This document shows positions 7,522-16,034 of a DNA stretch of 64,000 bases, piece by piece. The notes below the pieces were generated by a model that worked only from the letters and a program-made list of their open reading frames with translations, made no database searches and had not been told where the DNA came from. The position numbers and the translations under genes are program-made. Numbering within the stretch: position 1 is the first letter of the stretch; each line of letters begins with the position of its first letter. Source of the DNA: Nocardia suismassiliense (lineage in GTDB: Bacteria > Actinomycetota > Actinomycetes > Mycobacteriales > Mycobacteriaceae); NCBI RefSeq assembly GCF_900269665.1, contig NZ_LT985361.1, positions 7,243,697-7,307,696 on the forward strand. Reading direction: 5' to 3'.

Positions 7522-9660
7522 TCATCGGGTGACCAGTTGCCAATCGTCGGGCAGGCGCGCGGCGGTCACTTGAGCGCCCTCCACCTCGAGGTCGATGGTG
7601 ATCGGTCCGAGGCGCAACGCGGCCAACGTGATTCGGCCCCACTCCGGCGGCACCAGCGGCCGCACGGTGATGGTGCGGTTGGGCACGTCGGGGTCGAGGC
7701 CGAGGAACGAGCGCACCAGTAGCAGCGGCGCGGCACTCGCCCAGGCCTGCGGTGAACAGGAGGTCGGGTACGGCACCGGAGTCGGGAACCGCGAGCGCGG
7801 GAAGCCGCAGTAGAGCTCGGGTAGTCTGCCGTCGAAAGCCGTTGCCGCGTCGAGCAATCCGGTCGCCAGCCGGGTCGCCAGGTCGACCGCGCCCGGCACG
7901 TGGCGGTAGCGCAGCAGGCCGGCCACCGCGATGGCGGTGTCGTGCGGCCACACCGAGCCGCAGTGGTAGCTCATCGGGTTGTAGGCGCCCATCTTCGTGG
8001 ACAGCGTGCGCAACCCGAAACCACTGTCCATCTCCGGCCCGGACAGCCGCCGCACCAATTCGGCGGCGTGCGCGTCGCTGGCGATGCCGGACCAAAGACA
8101 GTGCGCCGTATTGCTTGTCAGCGCGTCGACCCGGCGCTTGCCCTTGTCGAGCGCGACGGCGTACCAGCCGCGTTCGGGCAGCCAGAACTCCTCGGCGAAC
8201 TTGCCGCGCAGCTCCGCCGCCTGATCACGCAGCTCCGTCGCCCGGCGCGCATCGTCGAAGGCCTCGGCCAGCTCGGCGCGGGCCAGCAGCGCGGCGTGCA
8301 CATACCCCTGCACCTCACACAACGCGATCGGCGCCTCGGTGATATGGCCCTGCAGGTCGTTGATGCCGTCCCAGCTGTCCTTCCACCCCTGGTTGACCAG
8401 GCCGCGGTCGGTGGCCCGCCGATACTCGACGAAACCGTCACCGTCCCGGTCGCCGTAGTCCTCGATCCAGCTCAGCGCCGCGTCGGCGGCGGGCAGCAGC
8501 TGCCTGATCGCCTCCGCATCCGCGCCCCAGCGATAACACTCGGCCAGCAGCATCACGAAAAGCGGTGTGGCGTCGACGGTTCCGTAATAGATGTTGCCGC
8601 CGAGCACCAGCCCACCGGCCGGACCGCGGCGCATCTCGTGCATGATCCGCCCCGGCTCCTCCTCGGTGAGCGGATTCACCGTCTGCCCTTGCAGTTCGGC
8701 GAGCTGCTGCAGCGTGCCGAGCGCCAGGTCGACCTCCAATGGCAGCGCCATCCAGGCGGTCAGCAGGCTGTCGCGGCCGAACAGGGTCATGAACCAGGGC
8801 GCGCCCGCCGCGACGAACGGCCTGCTGTCGCCGGAATCGTCGTGAATCTGCAAGGCGCCCAAGTCACTTTCGGTGCGCCGGAGCACCTGGGTGAGTTCCG
8901 GATGCGAGGCGGCGATGTCGGTGGCGGTGTGCCGCCAGGCCTCGATCTTGCGCCCGGGCGCGCTGACACCGTAGTGCTCGCCGGGGGCCAGCGACACCTG
9001 GAACCGCTGGTTGCCCAAGGTGGGCTGGGCGGTGATCTCGGTCTGCCAGCTCGCGCCGACGGGGACCACGACCTTCCACACCAAAGTGCCGGGCAATACG
9101 GTGGGTTCGACGCTCGCGGACACCGAGAGCCCGCGCATGCGATCGGCGCGATCGTGGAACAGGAGCTCCCCCTCGGCCACCGTCACCTCGGCTCTACCGT
9201 GTCCGGCGCGGCCCTCCTTGACCGCGAAGAGGTCCACGAAATCGGCGTCGACATGCAGCTCGAGGGTGACCGCCGTCGGCTCGCGCCCCATGTTCTCCAG
9301 GGTGAGCACCTCGTGCATGCCGTCGGCGACGATCCGCTCGCGCACCACCAGCAACGTACTGTCGGCCAGCCCGGCCGTCGGCGGTCTTCGCAGCACGAAC
9401 CGCGCGGCGAACGCCTCCGGGCTGAGCACCGAAAGCGGTTCGGGCAGATGGCCGTCCACCAGCAACTCCCATCGGGAGACGACGCGCGCGTCCCGGAAGA
9501 AGAGCCCGTGCGGGCGGCCCGGCTCGACATCGCCGAGCCGGTTCGACAGACAGAAGGTGCCGCCCTCGACCAGCGTGACCGAACCCGCTCCACCGAAACC
9601 CGTCGGCTCACCGGAGTTCAGTGGAGCGGGGCTGAGCGCGGCGGTCGGATCCGCCGTCAC
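7522..9660 (-). CDS. Amylo-alpha-1,6-glucosidase / glycogen-debranching-type glycoside hydrolase
   Basis: This 712-residue protein has an N-terminal beta-rich domain (about 20-215; LSNRLGDVEPGRPHGLFFRD) typical of the glycogen-debranching N-terminal family, then an (alpha/alpha)6-barrel-like domain with FMTLFGRDSLLTAWMALP and GSVWPHDTAIAVAGLLRYR. It probably acts on alpha-glucans in the cytoplasm; no signal peptide is seen. GTG 9660 overlaps the stop of the upstream glycosyltransferase (GTGA, 9657-9660), so the two are co-translated, which suggests a glucan-building and glucan-trimming pair. A 55-bp part of this gene (7701-7755) recurs inside the broken mutM copy at 16969-17023. Confidence 0.85.
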   Translation of the reverse strand: MTADPTAALSPAPLNSGEPTGFGGAGSVTLVEGGTFCLSNRLGDVEPGRPHGLFFRDARVVSRWELLVDGHLPEPLSVLSPEAFAARFVLRRPPTAGLADSTLLVVRERIVADGMHEVLTLENMGREPTAVTLELHVDADFVDLFAVKEGRAGHGRAEVTVAEGELLFHDRADRMRGLSVSASVEPTVLPGTLVWKVVVPVGASWQTEITAQPTLGNQRFQVSLAPGEHYGVSAPGRKIEAWRHTATDIAASHPELTQVLRRTESDLGALQIHDDSGDSRPFVAAGAPWFMTLFGRDSLLTAWMALPLEVDLALGTLQQLAELQGQTVNPLTEEEPGRIMHEMRRGPAGGLVLGGNIYYGTVDATPLFVMLLAECYRWGADAEAIRQLLPAADAALSWIEDYGDRDGDGFVEYRRATDRGLVNQGWKDSWDGINDLQGHITEAPIALCEVQGYVHAALLARAELAEAFDDARRATELRDQAAELRGKFAEEFWLPERGWYAVALDKGKRRVDALTSNTAHCLWSGIASDAHAAELVRRLSGPEMDSGFGLRTLSTKMGAYNPMSYHCGSVWPHDTAIAVAGLLRYRHVPGAVDLATRLATGLLDAATAFDGRLPELYCGFPRSRFPTPVPYPTSCSPQAWASAAPLLLVRSFLGLDPDVPNRTITVRPLVPPEWGRITLAALRLGPITIDLEVEGAQVTAARLPDDWQLVTR

Positions 9661-10910
9661 GCGAGTCCGCTCGCCGCGACGGGCACCGGCACCATCTCGT
9701 CCTTGCGCCATCGGTAGTCGATCCGTTTCCGCGGCCGCATCAGCTTGCGATAGACCTGCTCGTAGCCGCGCCCGAGCGTATCCGAACCGAAATTCTCCTC
9801 GACGTGCTTGCGGCACGCCGCCGGATCCATCGTCTGCACCTCGGCGATGGCTGCGGTGAGTTCGGCGGGGTCGTCACAGATGCGGCCGGTGACCCCATCG
9901 ACGATCACCTCGGCTACCGCGCCGCCGCGTAGCGCGACGACCGGTGTGCCACACACCATGGACTCGATCATCACCATGCCGAAGGGTTCCTCCCAACGGA
10001 TCGGGAACAGCAGACACTTGGCTCCCGCCAACAGTTTCCGCTTCGCGGCGGCATCGGCGAGGCCGAATACGTGATCCTGGTCGGTCAGCAATGGGCGTAC
10101 CTGCTCTTCGAAGTATTTGAGCTCGGGCGGTTCGCTGCACTTGCCCGCCAATACGAGTGGCATGCCCGCGGCGTGCGCGGCCTCCAGCGCCAGATGCGGC
10201 GCCTTGCACTCGTTGAAGCGGCCGAGGAACAGCGCGTAGTCGTCCTTGTCGGCACGGAACGGCCACTCCTCAGGATGCAGAGCATTATGCACTCGCCCAG
10301 CCCAATTCAAATCGGGGGCCAGCTCTTGCTGCCGGTCGCTGATCGCGACGAGCGAGACGTCGTCGCCCATTTCCCGGTAGTACTCATAACATTCGCCCTC
10401 GACCGGACCGTGCACGGTGACCACGGTCGGCAGATCAAGTTCCCTATACGCGGGAGCGTTCAACGGGCCCGCGAAGGTGTGCTCGTGCACCAGGTCGATG
10501 GCACCGTCCGCGGCGAGCTTCTCGATCGCCCGCCGGGCGCGCAGCGCGTGCAGCACCTCGGGGAAGGGTTCGCCGAGCCGCTCGGGGCAGATGCGGTCCC
10601 ACAGCGGAACGAATTTCGCCTTGGTCCCCGGTTCACCGGCGCCGAGCAGGGTCACGTCGTGGCCTCTGGCCACCAGCGAGTCGACCAGATCGGCGACGAC
10701 GGCTTCCACACCTCCGTAGGCCTTGGGCGGCACATCGAAATACGGAGGGACAACCATCGCGATACGGAATCGGGTTCCGGAGTGGTCGATCGACAGCAGA
10801 TCGGAGGACTCCGCCTGCGCCGACATCGGCAAGTGGCTCACGCCACCGCGCTCGGCACCATCGTTGGCCAGGGCTACCGCATCGCGGATTCGACCGCTTC
10901 GCTGACTCAT
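9657..10910 (-). CDS. GT4-family glycosyltransferase
   Basis: This 417-residue GT-B protein has PPKAYGGVEAVVADLVDSL at the N-terminus (acceptor-side glycine motif) and, in the donor domain, LFLGRFNECKAPHLALEAA and an EPFGMVMIESMVCGTPVVA motif, whose Glu pair binds the nucleotide sugar. ATG 10910 has a GAGGTG ribosome-binding site 6 bp upstream; a second Met lies at residue 29. It overlaps the debranching enzyme (4 bp) and a 27-codon ORF upstream (ATGA at 10907-10910). Likely role: synthesis of an intracellular alpha-glucan or glycoside. Confidence 0.88.
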   Translation of the reverse strand: MSQRSGRIRDAVALANDGAERGGVSHLPMSAQAESSDLLSIDHSGTRFRIAMVVPPYFDVPPKAYGGVEAVVADLVDSLVARGHDVTLLGAGEPGTKAKFVPLWDRICPERLGEPFPEVLHALRARRAIEKLAADGAIDLVHEHTFAGPLNAPAYRELDLPTVVTVHGPVEGECYEYYREMGDDVSLVAISDRQQELAPDLNWAGRVHNALHPEEWPFRADKDDYALFLGRFNECKAPHLALEAAHAAGMPLVLAGKCSEPPELKYFEEQVRPLLTDQDHVFGLADAAAKRKLLAGAKCLLFPIRWEEPFGMVMIESMVCGTPVVALRGGAVAEVIVDGVTGRICDDPAELTAAIAEVQTMDPAACRKHVEENFGSDTLGRGYEQVYRKLMRPRKRIDYRWRKDEMVPVPVAASGLA

Positions 10911-10990
10911 GACCGCACCTCACCGGTGCTCGACTCCGCCAGGACGTTGATGGCGGCTGGGTTCGTTTTTCGCTCGCTACGCGCGCTCAT
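10907..10990 (-). CDS. Possible 27-aa leader peptide upstream of the GT4 gene
   Basis: ATG 10990 follows an excellent Shine-Dalgarno sequence (GGAAGGAGGGTCG), and the 27-codon frame ends in a TGA that overlaps the glycosyltransferase ATG. The peptide (MSARSERKTNPAAINVLAES, then 7 more residues) has no known domain. The strong ribosome-binding site plus ATGA coupling make translation likely; a role as coupling leader is inference. Confidence 0.45.
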   Translation of the reverse strand: MSARSERKTNPAAINVLAESSTGEVRS

Positions 10991-11181
10991 CGACCCTCCT
11001 TCCAAGGGGCACAACCGTTAGCTCTCGCATCCACCCAGTGCTTCGGAGCACCGGGCGCCGAACTCGAACTGGTGGCCGCCTCAGCGGAGGTGAAGCTCAG
11101 CCGCACCGCCGTCCACAGGGCTTGGTTGGCCTGGTCGCCGATTTCTCGACCAGGGGGGCCGCCAGTGATGTACCTCATCAC
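10987..11181 (-). CDS. Possible 64-aa protein coupled to the leader peptide
   Basis: The frame starts at ATG 11181 (or ATG 11178) and its TGA overlaps the ATG of the 27-codon ORF (10987-10990). Third positions are G/C-rich in the middle (WTAVRLSFTSAEAA), as in real genes here, but no domain or clear ribosome-binding site is seen. It fills most of the otherwise empty space before 11294. It could be a chance open frame. Confidence 0.3.
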   Translation of the reverse strand: MMRYITGGPPGREIGDQANQALWTAVRLSFTSAEAATSSSSAPGAPKHWVDARANGCAPWKEGR

Positions 11182-11293
11182 GGCGCGCTCAAACCATGCA
11201 GTCGGATACGTTGCTGATCGATTGCCGAGATCGGCAGGTGGGAGCCGCCTTTGCCGATCGCACCCAACATGTCCACCGGGGTGGACAGCGGGC

Positions 11294-12382
11294 TCAGCCC
11301 TCGATCACGATCTTCCCGTCCTGTCCCGGCACCACGAACGGCAGCAGCCGCTCGGCCTCGGCGCGCACCGCCTCCTCGTCGGCGGCCGACAGCGGATGCC
11401 ACGGCGTGACCCGAATGGTGGTGTCGTCCAAGACCCACCGGCCGTGCACGAACCCGTCGACCAGGTACATCGGCACGCCGCCCGACGCCTCCTTGGCGAT
11501 GCGCTGCCGGTCTTCCTCGCTGATGATCCTGCGCCGGTCCTTGTGGCCGAGCAGCGCGTTGTCGAAGGCGGGCAGGAAACGCACCGGCACCGGCAGATTC
11601 GGGTCGGCCAGCGGCCCGTCCGGCAGATCGAACAGCACCCGGTGCTGGTCGTCGGTGAAAACGCGTAGGCGGGTGCGCATCTCGTCGACCACCTCGGCCA
11701 GCCGGGTGACCCCGGCCCACGCCTGCATGTCGGCGACGGTGGCGGGCCCGAACGCGGCCAGATAACGCAGAATCATGGTCTCCGCCTGCGGCGTCGCCGC
11801 CATCGGCGCGCCGATCCATTCGTCGGCCAGCGCGACGGTAACCGAACGGTTGCGCCACTTGCCCCAGGCGCCGGTCACCGGGCTGTGCACCATGGGCACC
11901 AGAAGCTCCGCCGACTCGGCGAGCCTGCGCGGGTTCCGGCCCGGAAAACGCTCGCCGAGTAGCTGTCCGAGGTCGGACCGGGACCGAATGCTGCCGGACA
12001 GCAGCTCCCGTCCCGCGGCGGCCAGCTCGTCCAGGTCGAGGCCCTCGATCTCGTCGCGGTAGTAGGGCGCCTGCAGCGCGGCGTGCACCACCGGGCGCAC
12101 CGTGGGGCGCAGCCAGCGGAAGTCGTCCGCGTCGGCGAGGTGCACCGTGCGGCGAATCATGGCGGAGCGCACCAGCTTTCGCTCACGCAGCAACGCGGCC
12201 AGGTCGTCGTGCCGGAACTCCGCGAGCCGGGTCCACAGCCCGACATAGGGCCAGTTCGGTTCCTGCCCCTGGACCGCGACCAGATGCCGGACCAACTCCA
12301 ACGGTGTCATCGCGACCCGCTGCGCCAACATCTGACGCACCAGCAGGGTTCGGTTCAGCTCACGCAGCGATAGTTCCGTCAT
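11294..12382 (-). CDS. AlkZ-like winged-helix DNA glycosylase family protein (HTH_42)
   Basis: This 362-residue protein belongs to the YcaQ/AlkZ family, built from tandem winged helices. Near residues 31-46 it has LVAVQGQEPNWPYVGLW; Q38-G39-Q40 corresponds to the catalytic Gln-x-Gln motif of AlkZ, which unhooks DNA crosslinks. Further family features are ERKLVRSAMIRRTVHL and the C-terminal VPMYLVDGFVHGRWVLD. Many actinobacteria carry several paralogues, and not all are proven glycosylases. ATG 12382 gives the family-typical start. It is divergent from the 98-aa gene at 12462. Confidence 0.8.
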   Translation of the reverse strand: MTELSLRELNRTLLVRQMLAQRVAMTPLELVRHLVAVQGQEPNWPYVGLWTRLAEFRHDDLAALLRERKLVRSAMIRRTVHLADADDFRWLRPTVRPVVHAALQAPYYRDEIEGLDLDELAAAGRELLSGSIRSRSDLGQLLGERFPGRNPRRLAESAELLVPMVHSPVTGAWGKWRNRSVTVALADEWIGAPMAATPQAETMILRYLAAFGPATVADMQAWAGVTRLAEVVDEMRTRLRVFTDDQHRVLFDLPDGPLADPNLPVPVRFLPAFDNALLGHKDRRRIISEEDRQRIAKEASGGVPMYLVDGFVHGRWVLDDTTIRVTPWHPLSAADEEAVRAEAERLLPFVVPGQDGKIVIEG

Positions 12383-12461
12383 GAGGCCATCTTCGCCGAT
12401 ACCACCGACAGAACGGGCCCTTCCGCCGGTAACCGCGCATACGTATACATACAATTAATCC

Positions 12462-12758
12462 ATGTTCGATCCCCTTACTCTGGCCGTCGGCGCAGGCATC
12501 CTCGGCCTCGGCTGGGCCCTCGGACGGTACGGCCACCTCGGGGCGGTGGGCGGCAAGGCGCGGCGCAGCGCCGCGAAGTGCGGCTGCGGCCACGACCTCG
12601 CCATCCACGATCCGCAGGCCGGGGAGTGCCACGCGGAGGAACGGCGCTCGGTCGCGCCCGCGACGTGGCAGTGGGTGCGCTGCCCGTGCCGGCGGTACAC
12701 CGGGCCGCTGCCGGTCGAGGACTACTTCACCCGGCCGTTCCTGCCGCCGACGGACTGA
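12462..12758 (+). CDS. Small Cys-rich membrane-anchored protein, 98 aa
   Basis: The product has an N-terminal hydrophobic helix (about residues 4-22) followed by a compact Cys/His cluster: CGCGHDLAIHD, then a single Cys, then CPC. That pattern suggests a zinc-binding module tethered to the membrane. The function is unknown. The start is 79 bp from the divergent AlkZ-like gene in an AT-rich stretch holding the palindrome ATACGTAT (12439-12446). No clear ribosome-binding site is seen before ATG 12462. Confidence 0.7.
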   Translation: MFDPLTLAVGAGILGLGWALGRYGHLGAVGGKARRSAAKCGCGHDLAIHDPQAGECHAEERRSVAPATWQWVRCPCRRYTGPLPVEDYFTRPFLPPTD

Positions 12759-12785
12759 GGTCGAGCGACAGGCGCGCTACGGCCC

Positions 12786-12818
12786 GTGCGGTACCGCACG
12801 ACGAGCGCGCGGTACCGC
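12786..12818. repeat. Two GCGGTACCGC palindromes 21 bp apart
   Basis: A perfect 14-bp palindrome (GTGCGGTACCGCAC, 12786-12799) is followed by a 10-bp copy of its core (12809-12818), with centres 21 bp apart. Both lie in the 68-bp gap between two convergent genes. They could be a protein-binding pair or a folded 3' end. No loop is present for a classical terminator. Confidence 0.5.
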
Positions 12819-12826
12819 AAGCGGCA

Positions 12827-13267
12827 TCACTCGGCGTCCGGCTGCATCCGCCGCGGCACGCCGATCCTGTTCCACAGGTTGATCATCGCGGTCACCCCCA
12901 CCAATCCGGCCAGGGACCCTTCGTCGAAATGCTGCTCCACGTCGGCCCATACGGCATCGCTCACCCCGTGCTCGCCGAGTTTGGTGACCGCTTCGGCGTA
13001 GGCGAGGGCGGCGCGCTCGGCGTCGGTGTAGAGCGCCGACTCACGCCAGGCATCGAGCTGGAAGATGCGCTTTTCAGTCTCACCGGCCAGGCGGGCGTCG
13101 GTGGTGTGCAGGTCGATGCAGTACACGCAGCCGTTGATCTGTGAAGCCCGGATCTTGACCAGCTCCCGGACCACCGGGTCCAGCGGGCCGCGGCGAATCG
13201 CCCCCTCGGCGGCGAACCACGCCTGGTACAACTCCGGCGCAACCTGTGCGAGCTTCATCCGTGACAC
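12827..13267 (-). CDS. Carboxymuconolactone decarboxylase / AhpD-like protein
   Basis: This 146-residue protein has the AhpD-type motif QINGCVYCIDLHTTDAR, with the redox pair Cys47/Cys50 and His54. The family uses these residues for peroxidase or alkylhydroperoxidase-linked disulfide exchange. GTG 13267 has AAAGGA 7 bp upstream; the internal ATG (13258) is 16 bp from that site and is the alternative start. The gene stands alone between a convergent gene and the PstS-like gene. Confidence 0.85.
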   Translation of the reverse strand: MSRMKLAQVAPELYQAWFAAEGAIRRGPLDPVVRELVKIRASQINGCVYCIDLHTTDARLAGETEKRIFQLDAWRESALYTDAERAALAYAEAVTKLGEHGVSDAVWADVEQHFDEGSLAGLVGVTAMINLWNRIGVPRRMQPDAE

Positions 13268-13340
13268 GGTGTCGTCCTTTCCTCGGTGTGCTTCTCCTAC
13301 ACCAATGGGACGAGGCAGCCGTCGAAAATGTGACACGCGG

Positions 13341-14879
13341 TCACGAATCGGGCAGGCACCTGGCCGGATCGGGCAGCTCGCCGCACGGCGCGTTGCCGTG
13401 TGCCCGGAGCACGTCCTTGCCGTTCTGGTCGACCAGGTAGTGCAGGAAGGCCGCCGCCAGCGAGTCACCGGGCAGCTCGCCGTGGCTGTAGGCGTATTCC
13501 ACGCCCCAGAACGGGTATGTGCGAGCGATCGCCGCGTCACGTCCCGCGGTGACGCCGTTGATCGCGACGGTCGCCAGTTCGGCCGCTACCGCCTCGGAGT
13601 ACTCCGAATAGCCGATGGCACCGGGGATTTCACCGACGGCCTTCTGCATGTCCTTGGTGACTTGGACCTCGCAGTGCGTCGCGGCGGACAGCACCGTGCC
13701 CTTGATCGCGATACAACTCACGTGCGGCCGATCGGGTTGACTCCCGCCGAGTAGCCTGCGCTCGAACGTATTTCGAGAACCGGAGCCCTGGATCCGATTC
13801 ACCAGCACCACCGGCAGATCCGGTCCACCCACCTCACGCCAGTTGCCGATCCGGCCTTGATAGAGATCCCGGATCTGCGCCTCGGTGAGGCTCGGCACGC
13901 CGACCCCCTTGTCGACGATCATGCTGAACAGCGACAGCGCCAGCGGGCGAGGCACCAGGGCGGGATATCCGCTGCCCTTCGGACCGTCGCTGATAGCCAG
14001 CAGTCCCGTGTTGCCCTCCTCGGCCAGCCGGTCCAGCCCGCGTTCGGTGCCTTCGAATGCGAAGGCGAATTGCGCTCCGGTACAACGCTTACCGTACTGT
14101 TCGGCGGCCGCTCGGACGACCGGTGCGAAGGCCGACGATCCGACCACGGTGAGCGTGCCCTCGGCACATTCCAGCGGCGTCGGCGCGGGCTCCAGTGCGT
14201 TGAAGATCAATTGGACGATGATCACCAGCACCAGAAAGATCGTCAGCACCGACATCATTCGGGGAATGCCGGTGCGGCTTCGGGTTTCCTGGATGCGCCC
14301 ACCCTTGATGCCGCCGGTCAGCACCGGCACCGGGTACTCCCCCGTGCCCTCGGAGCGCTGCAGGATGGCCAGGATCTTGTAGTGCTCACCGCGATCCAGC
14401 GGCACCTTGGGCAGATCGATGACACCGATGTGCCCGGCCATGTCCTCACGCACCGCGATGCCGGAGTCGCGATCCAGGTTGTCCGCCAGGCCGGGATCGC
14501 TGAGTTCGGTCACCGCCATGCCGATGACCAAACGCTGCGGAAACCGTAGATGCAGGCCGATCCGCGCGGGATCGGGCGCCTTGTAGTCGTGGGTGTCGAT
14601 GTCGGTCGCGCCGCTGTTCTCGATGCGCACCAGGACAACCGAGAGATCCTTCAGATCCGGACTCGCGCCGTCCAGCGACGGGCGCAGCTGCGGCAGCACG
14701 CCGGGGAACACCGAGGCGACCTCACCGGTGACGGGCGTGTCCATCTGCACGCGATAGCCGAGCCGCTTGCGCCCGACGAGCACGAACTCGTACAGGAACG
14801 CGGTGATCGGCACCGCGATACCGATGACGGCCAGCACGATTTCGACCGGAAACTCGCCCAACGGCCCGCCCACCCCCAC
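13341..14879 (-). CDS. Membrane-anchored PstS-like substrate-binding protein
   Basis: This 512-residue protein has an N-terminal membrane helix (about 8-30), a region of about 180 residues without known domain, a second membrane helix (about 211-233, MSVLTIFLVLVIIVQLIF), and a C-terminal periplasmic-binding-protein-like domain (245-512). The last part contains LTVVGSSAFAPVVRAAAEQY, then an RIQGSGSRNTFERRLL motif as in PstS phosphate-binding proteins, and FWGVEYAYS near the end. No PstCAB transporter genes are near, and two helices instead of a lipobox tether it. It may sense or bind phosphate or another anion rather than feed a transporter. Confidence 0.7.
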   Translation of the reverse strand: MGVGGPLGEFPVEIVLAVIGIAVPITAFLYEFVLVGRKRLGYRVQMDTPVTGEVASVFPGVLPQLRPSLDGASPDLKDLSVVLVRIENSGATDIDTHDYKAPDPARIGLHLRFPQRLVIGMAVTELSDPGLADNLDRDSGIAVREDMAGHIGVIDLPKVPLDRGEHYKILAILQRSEGTGEYPVPVLTGGIKGGRIQETRSRTGIPRMMSVLTIFLVLVIIVQLIFNALEPAPTPLECAEGTLTVVGSSAFAPVVRAAAEQYGKRCTGAQFAFAFEGTERGLDRLAEEGNTGLLAISDGPKGSGYPALVPRPLALSLFSMIVDKGVGVPSLTEAQIRDLYQGRIGNWREVGGPDLPVVLVNRIQGSGSRNTFERRLLGGSQPDRPHVSCIAIKGTVLSAATHCEVQVTKDMQKAVGEIPGAIGYSEYSEAVAAELATVAINGVTAGRDAAIARTYPFWGVEYAYSHGELPGDSLAAAFLHYLVDQNGKDVLRAHGNAPCGELPDPARCLPDS

Positions 14880-14967
14880 CTACTCTGTCTGGCAACCATT
14901 CTCAGTGGCGATCGCGGCAGATCCCCGGCACGGCACGACTATTCGGCAACAGTTAACCGGACGGCCA

Positions 14968-16029
14968 TCAGGCCTCGTGCACCTCGGTCCAGGCGAGCAG
15001 GTCGGCCAGCGGCCAGGTGTTGATGACCCGCTCGGCCGCAACACCATTCGCCACGGCGCGCTCGCAACCGTAGCCCTGCCAGTCCAACTGGCCGGGCGCG
15101 TGCGCGTCGGTGTCGATGGAGAAGTGGCAGCCCATCTCGATCGCGAGCTGGATCAGCCGGGACGGCGGGTCGCGGCGCTCCGGCCTGCAGTTGATCTCGA
15201 CGGCGGTGCTGTAGGTCCGGCACGCCTCGAACACCATCTCGGCGTCGAAGGTCGATTCGGGCCGGGTGCCGCGGCCGCCGGTGACGAGCCGGCCCGTGCA
15301 GTGGCCGAGCACGTCGACGTTGGGGTTGGCCACCGCGTAGACCATGCGCTTGGTCATCGTCGCGCTGTCCGCGCGCAGGTGCGAGTGCACGCTGGCCACC
15401 ACGATGTCGAGTTCGGCGAGCAGATCGGCCTGCTGGTCGAGGGTGCCGTCGTCGAGGATGTCGACCTCGATGCCGGTGAGAATGCGAAACGGCGCCAAAC
15501 GATCGTTGAGCTCGGCGACCACGTCGAGTTGCTTGCGCAGCCGGTCGGCGGACAGCCCGTTCGCGACGGTCAGGCGCGGCGAATGATCGGTCAGCGCACA
15601 GTATTCGTGCCCCAGGGCCGCCGCGACCCCCATCATCTCCGCGATCGGGCTACCGCCGTCGGACCAGTCCGAATGGGTGTGCAGGTCGCCGCGCAGTTGG
15701 GTGCGCAGCGGCTTGCCGGGGGCGCCGATCGGCTGTGCCGCGTTGCGCAGGTCGAGCAGGTACTGCGGCACCCGGCCCGCGTACGCCTCCTCGATGACGG
15801 CGGCGGTCTTCGGCCCGATCCCGGCGATCTCGCGCCAGCTGTGCGCGGCGCGGTGGGTTTCGCGTTCCTCATCGGGCAGCTCCGCGACGATATCGGCGGC
15901 CCGGCGGTACGCCTTGACCCGGTACGTCTCGGCCCGCGAGCGTTCCAGCCAGAAGCCGATCTCCCGCAGTCCCTCCACCGGGCCCGGCGTGGCCGCCGGG
16001 TCCGCTGTGCTCGAATCGTCTGCCGCCAC
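14968..16029 (-). CDS. PHP-domain phosphoesterase (PolX C-terminal-like)
   Basis: This protein of about 353 residues has an N-terminal helix-hairpin-helix region (EIAGIGPKTAAVIEEAYAG), then a PHP domain with the metal-binding series HTHSDWSDG, LTDHSPR, GIEVDI, SVHSHL, GHCTGR and DTDAHAPG. It lacks the polymerase domain of full PolX, which fits the short actinobacterial PHP proteins annotated as putative phosphoesterases or histidinol phosphatases. No ATG is available; GTG 16029, 5 bp after the upstream gene stop, is the best start. It is probably co-transcribed with the reductase gene upstream. Confidence 0.85.
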   Translation of the reverse strand: MAADDSSTADPAATPGPVEGLREIGFWLERSRAETYRVKAYRRAADIVAELPDEERETHRAAHSWREIAGIGPKTAAVIEEAYAGRVPQYLLDLRNAAQPIGAPGKPLRTQLRGDLHTHSDWSDGGSPIAEMMGVAAALGHEYCALTDHSPRLTVANGLSADRLRKQLDVVAELNDRLAPFRILTGIEVDILDDGTLDQQADLLAELDIVVASVHSHLRADSATMTKRMVYAVANPNVDVLGHCTGRLVTGGRGTRPESTFDAEMVFEACRTYSTAVEINCRPERRDPPSRLIQLAIEMGCHFSIDTDAHAPGQLDWQGYGCERAVANGVAAERVINTWPLADLLAWTEVHEA

Positions 16030-16034
16030 AGCGG

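Noticed and set aside
7900..9717. Open plus-strand frame of 605 codons
   Set aside because: It is the mirror of the debranching-enzyme gene, with Arg/Gln/His-rich low-complexity content and no domain.
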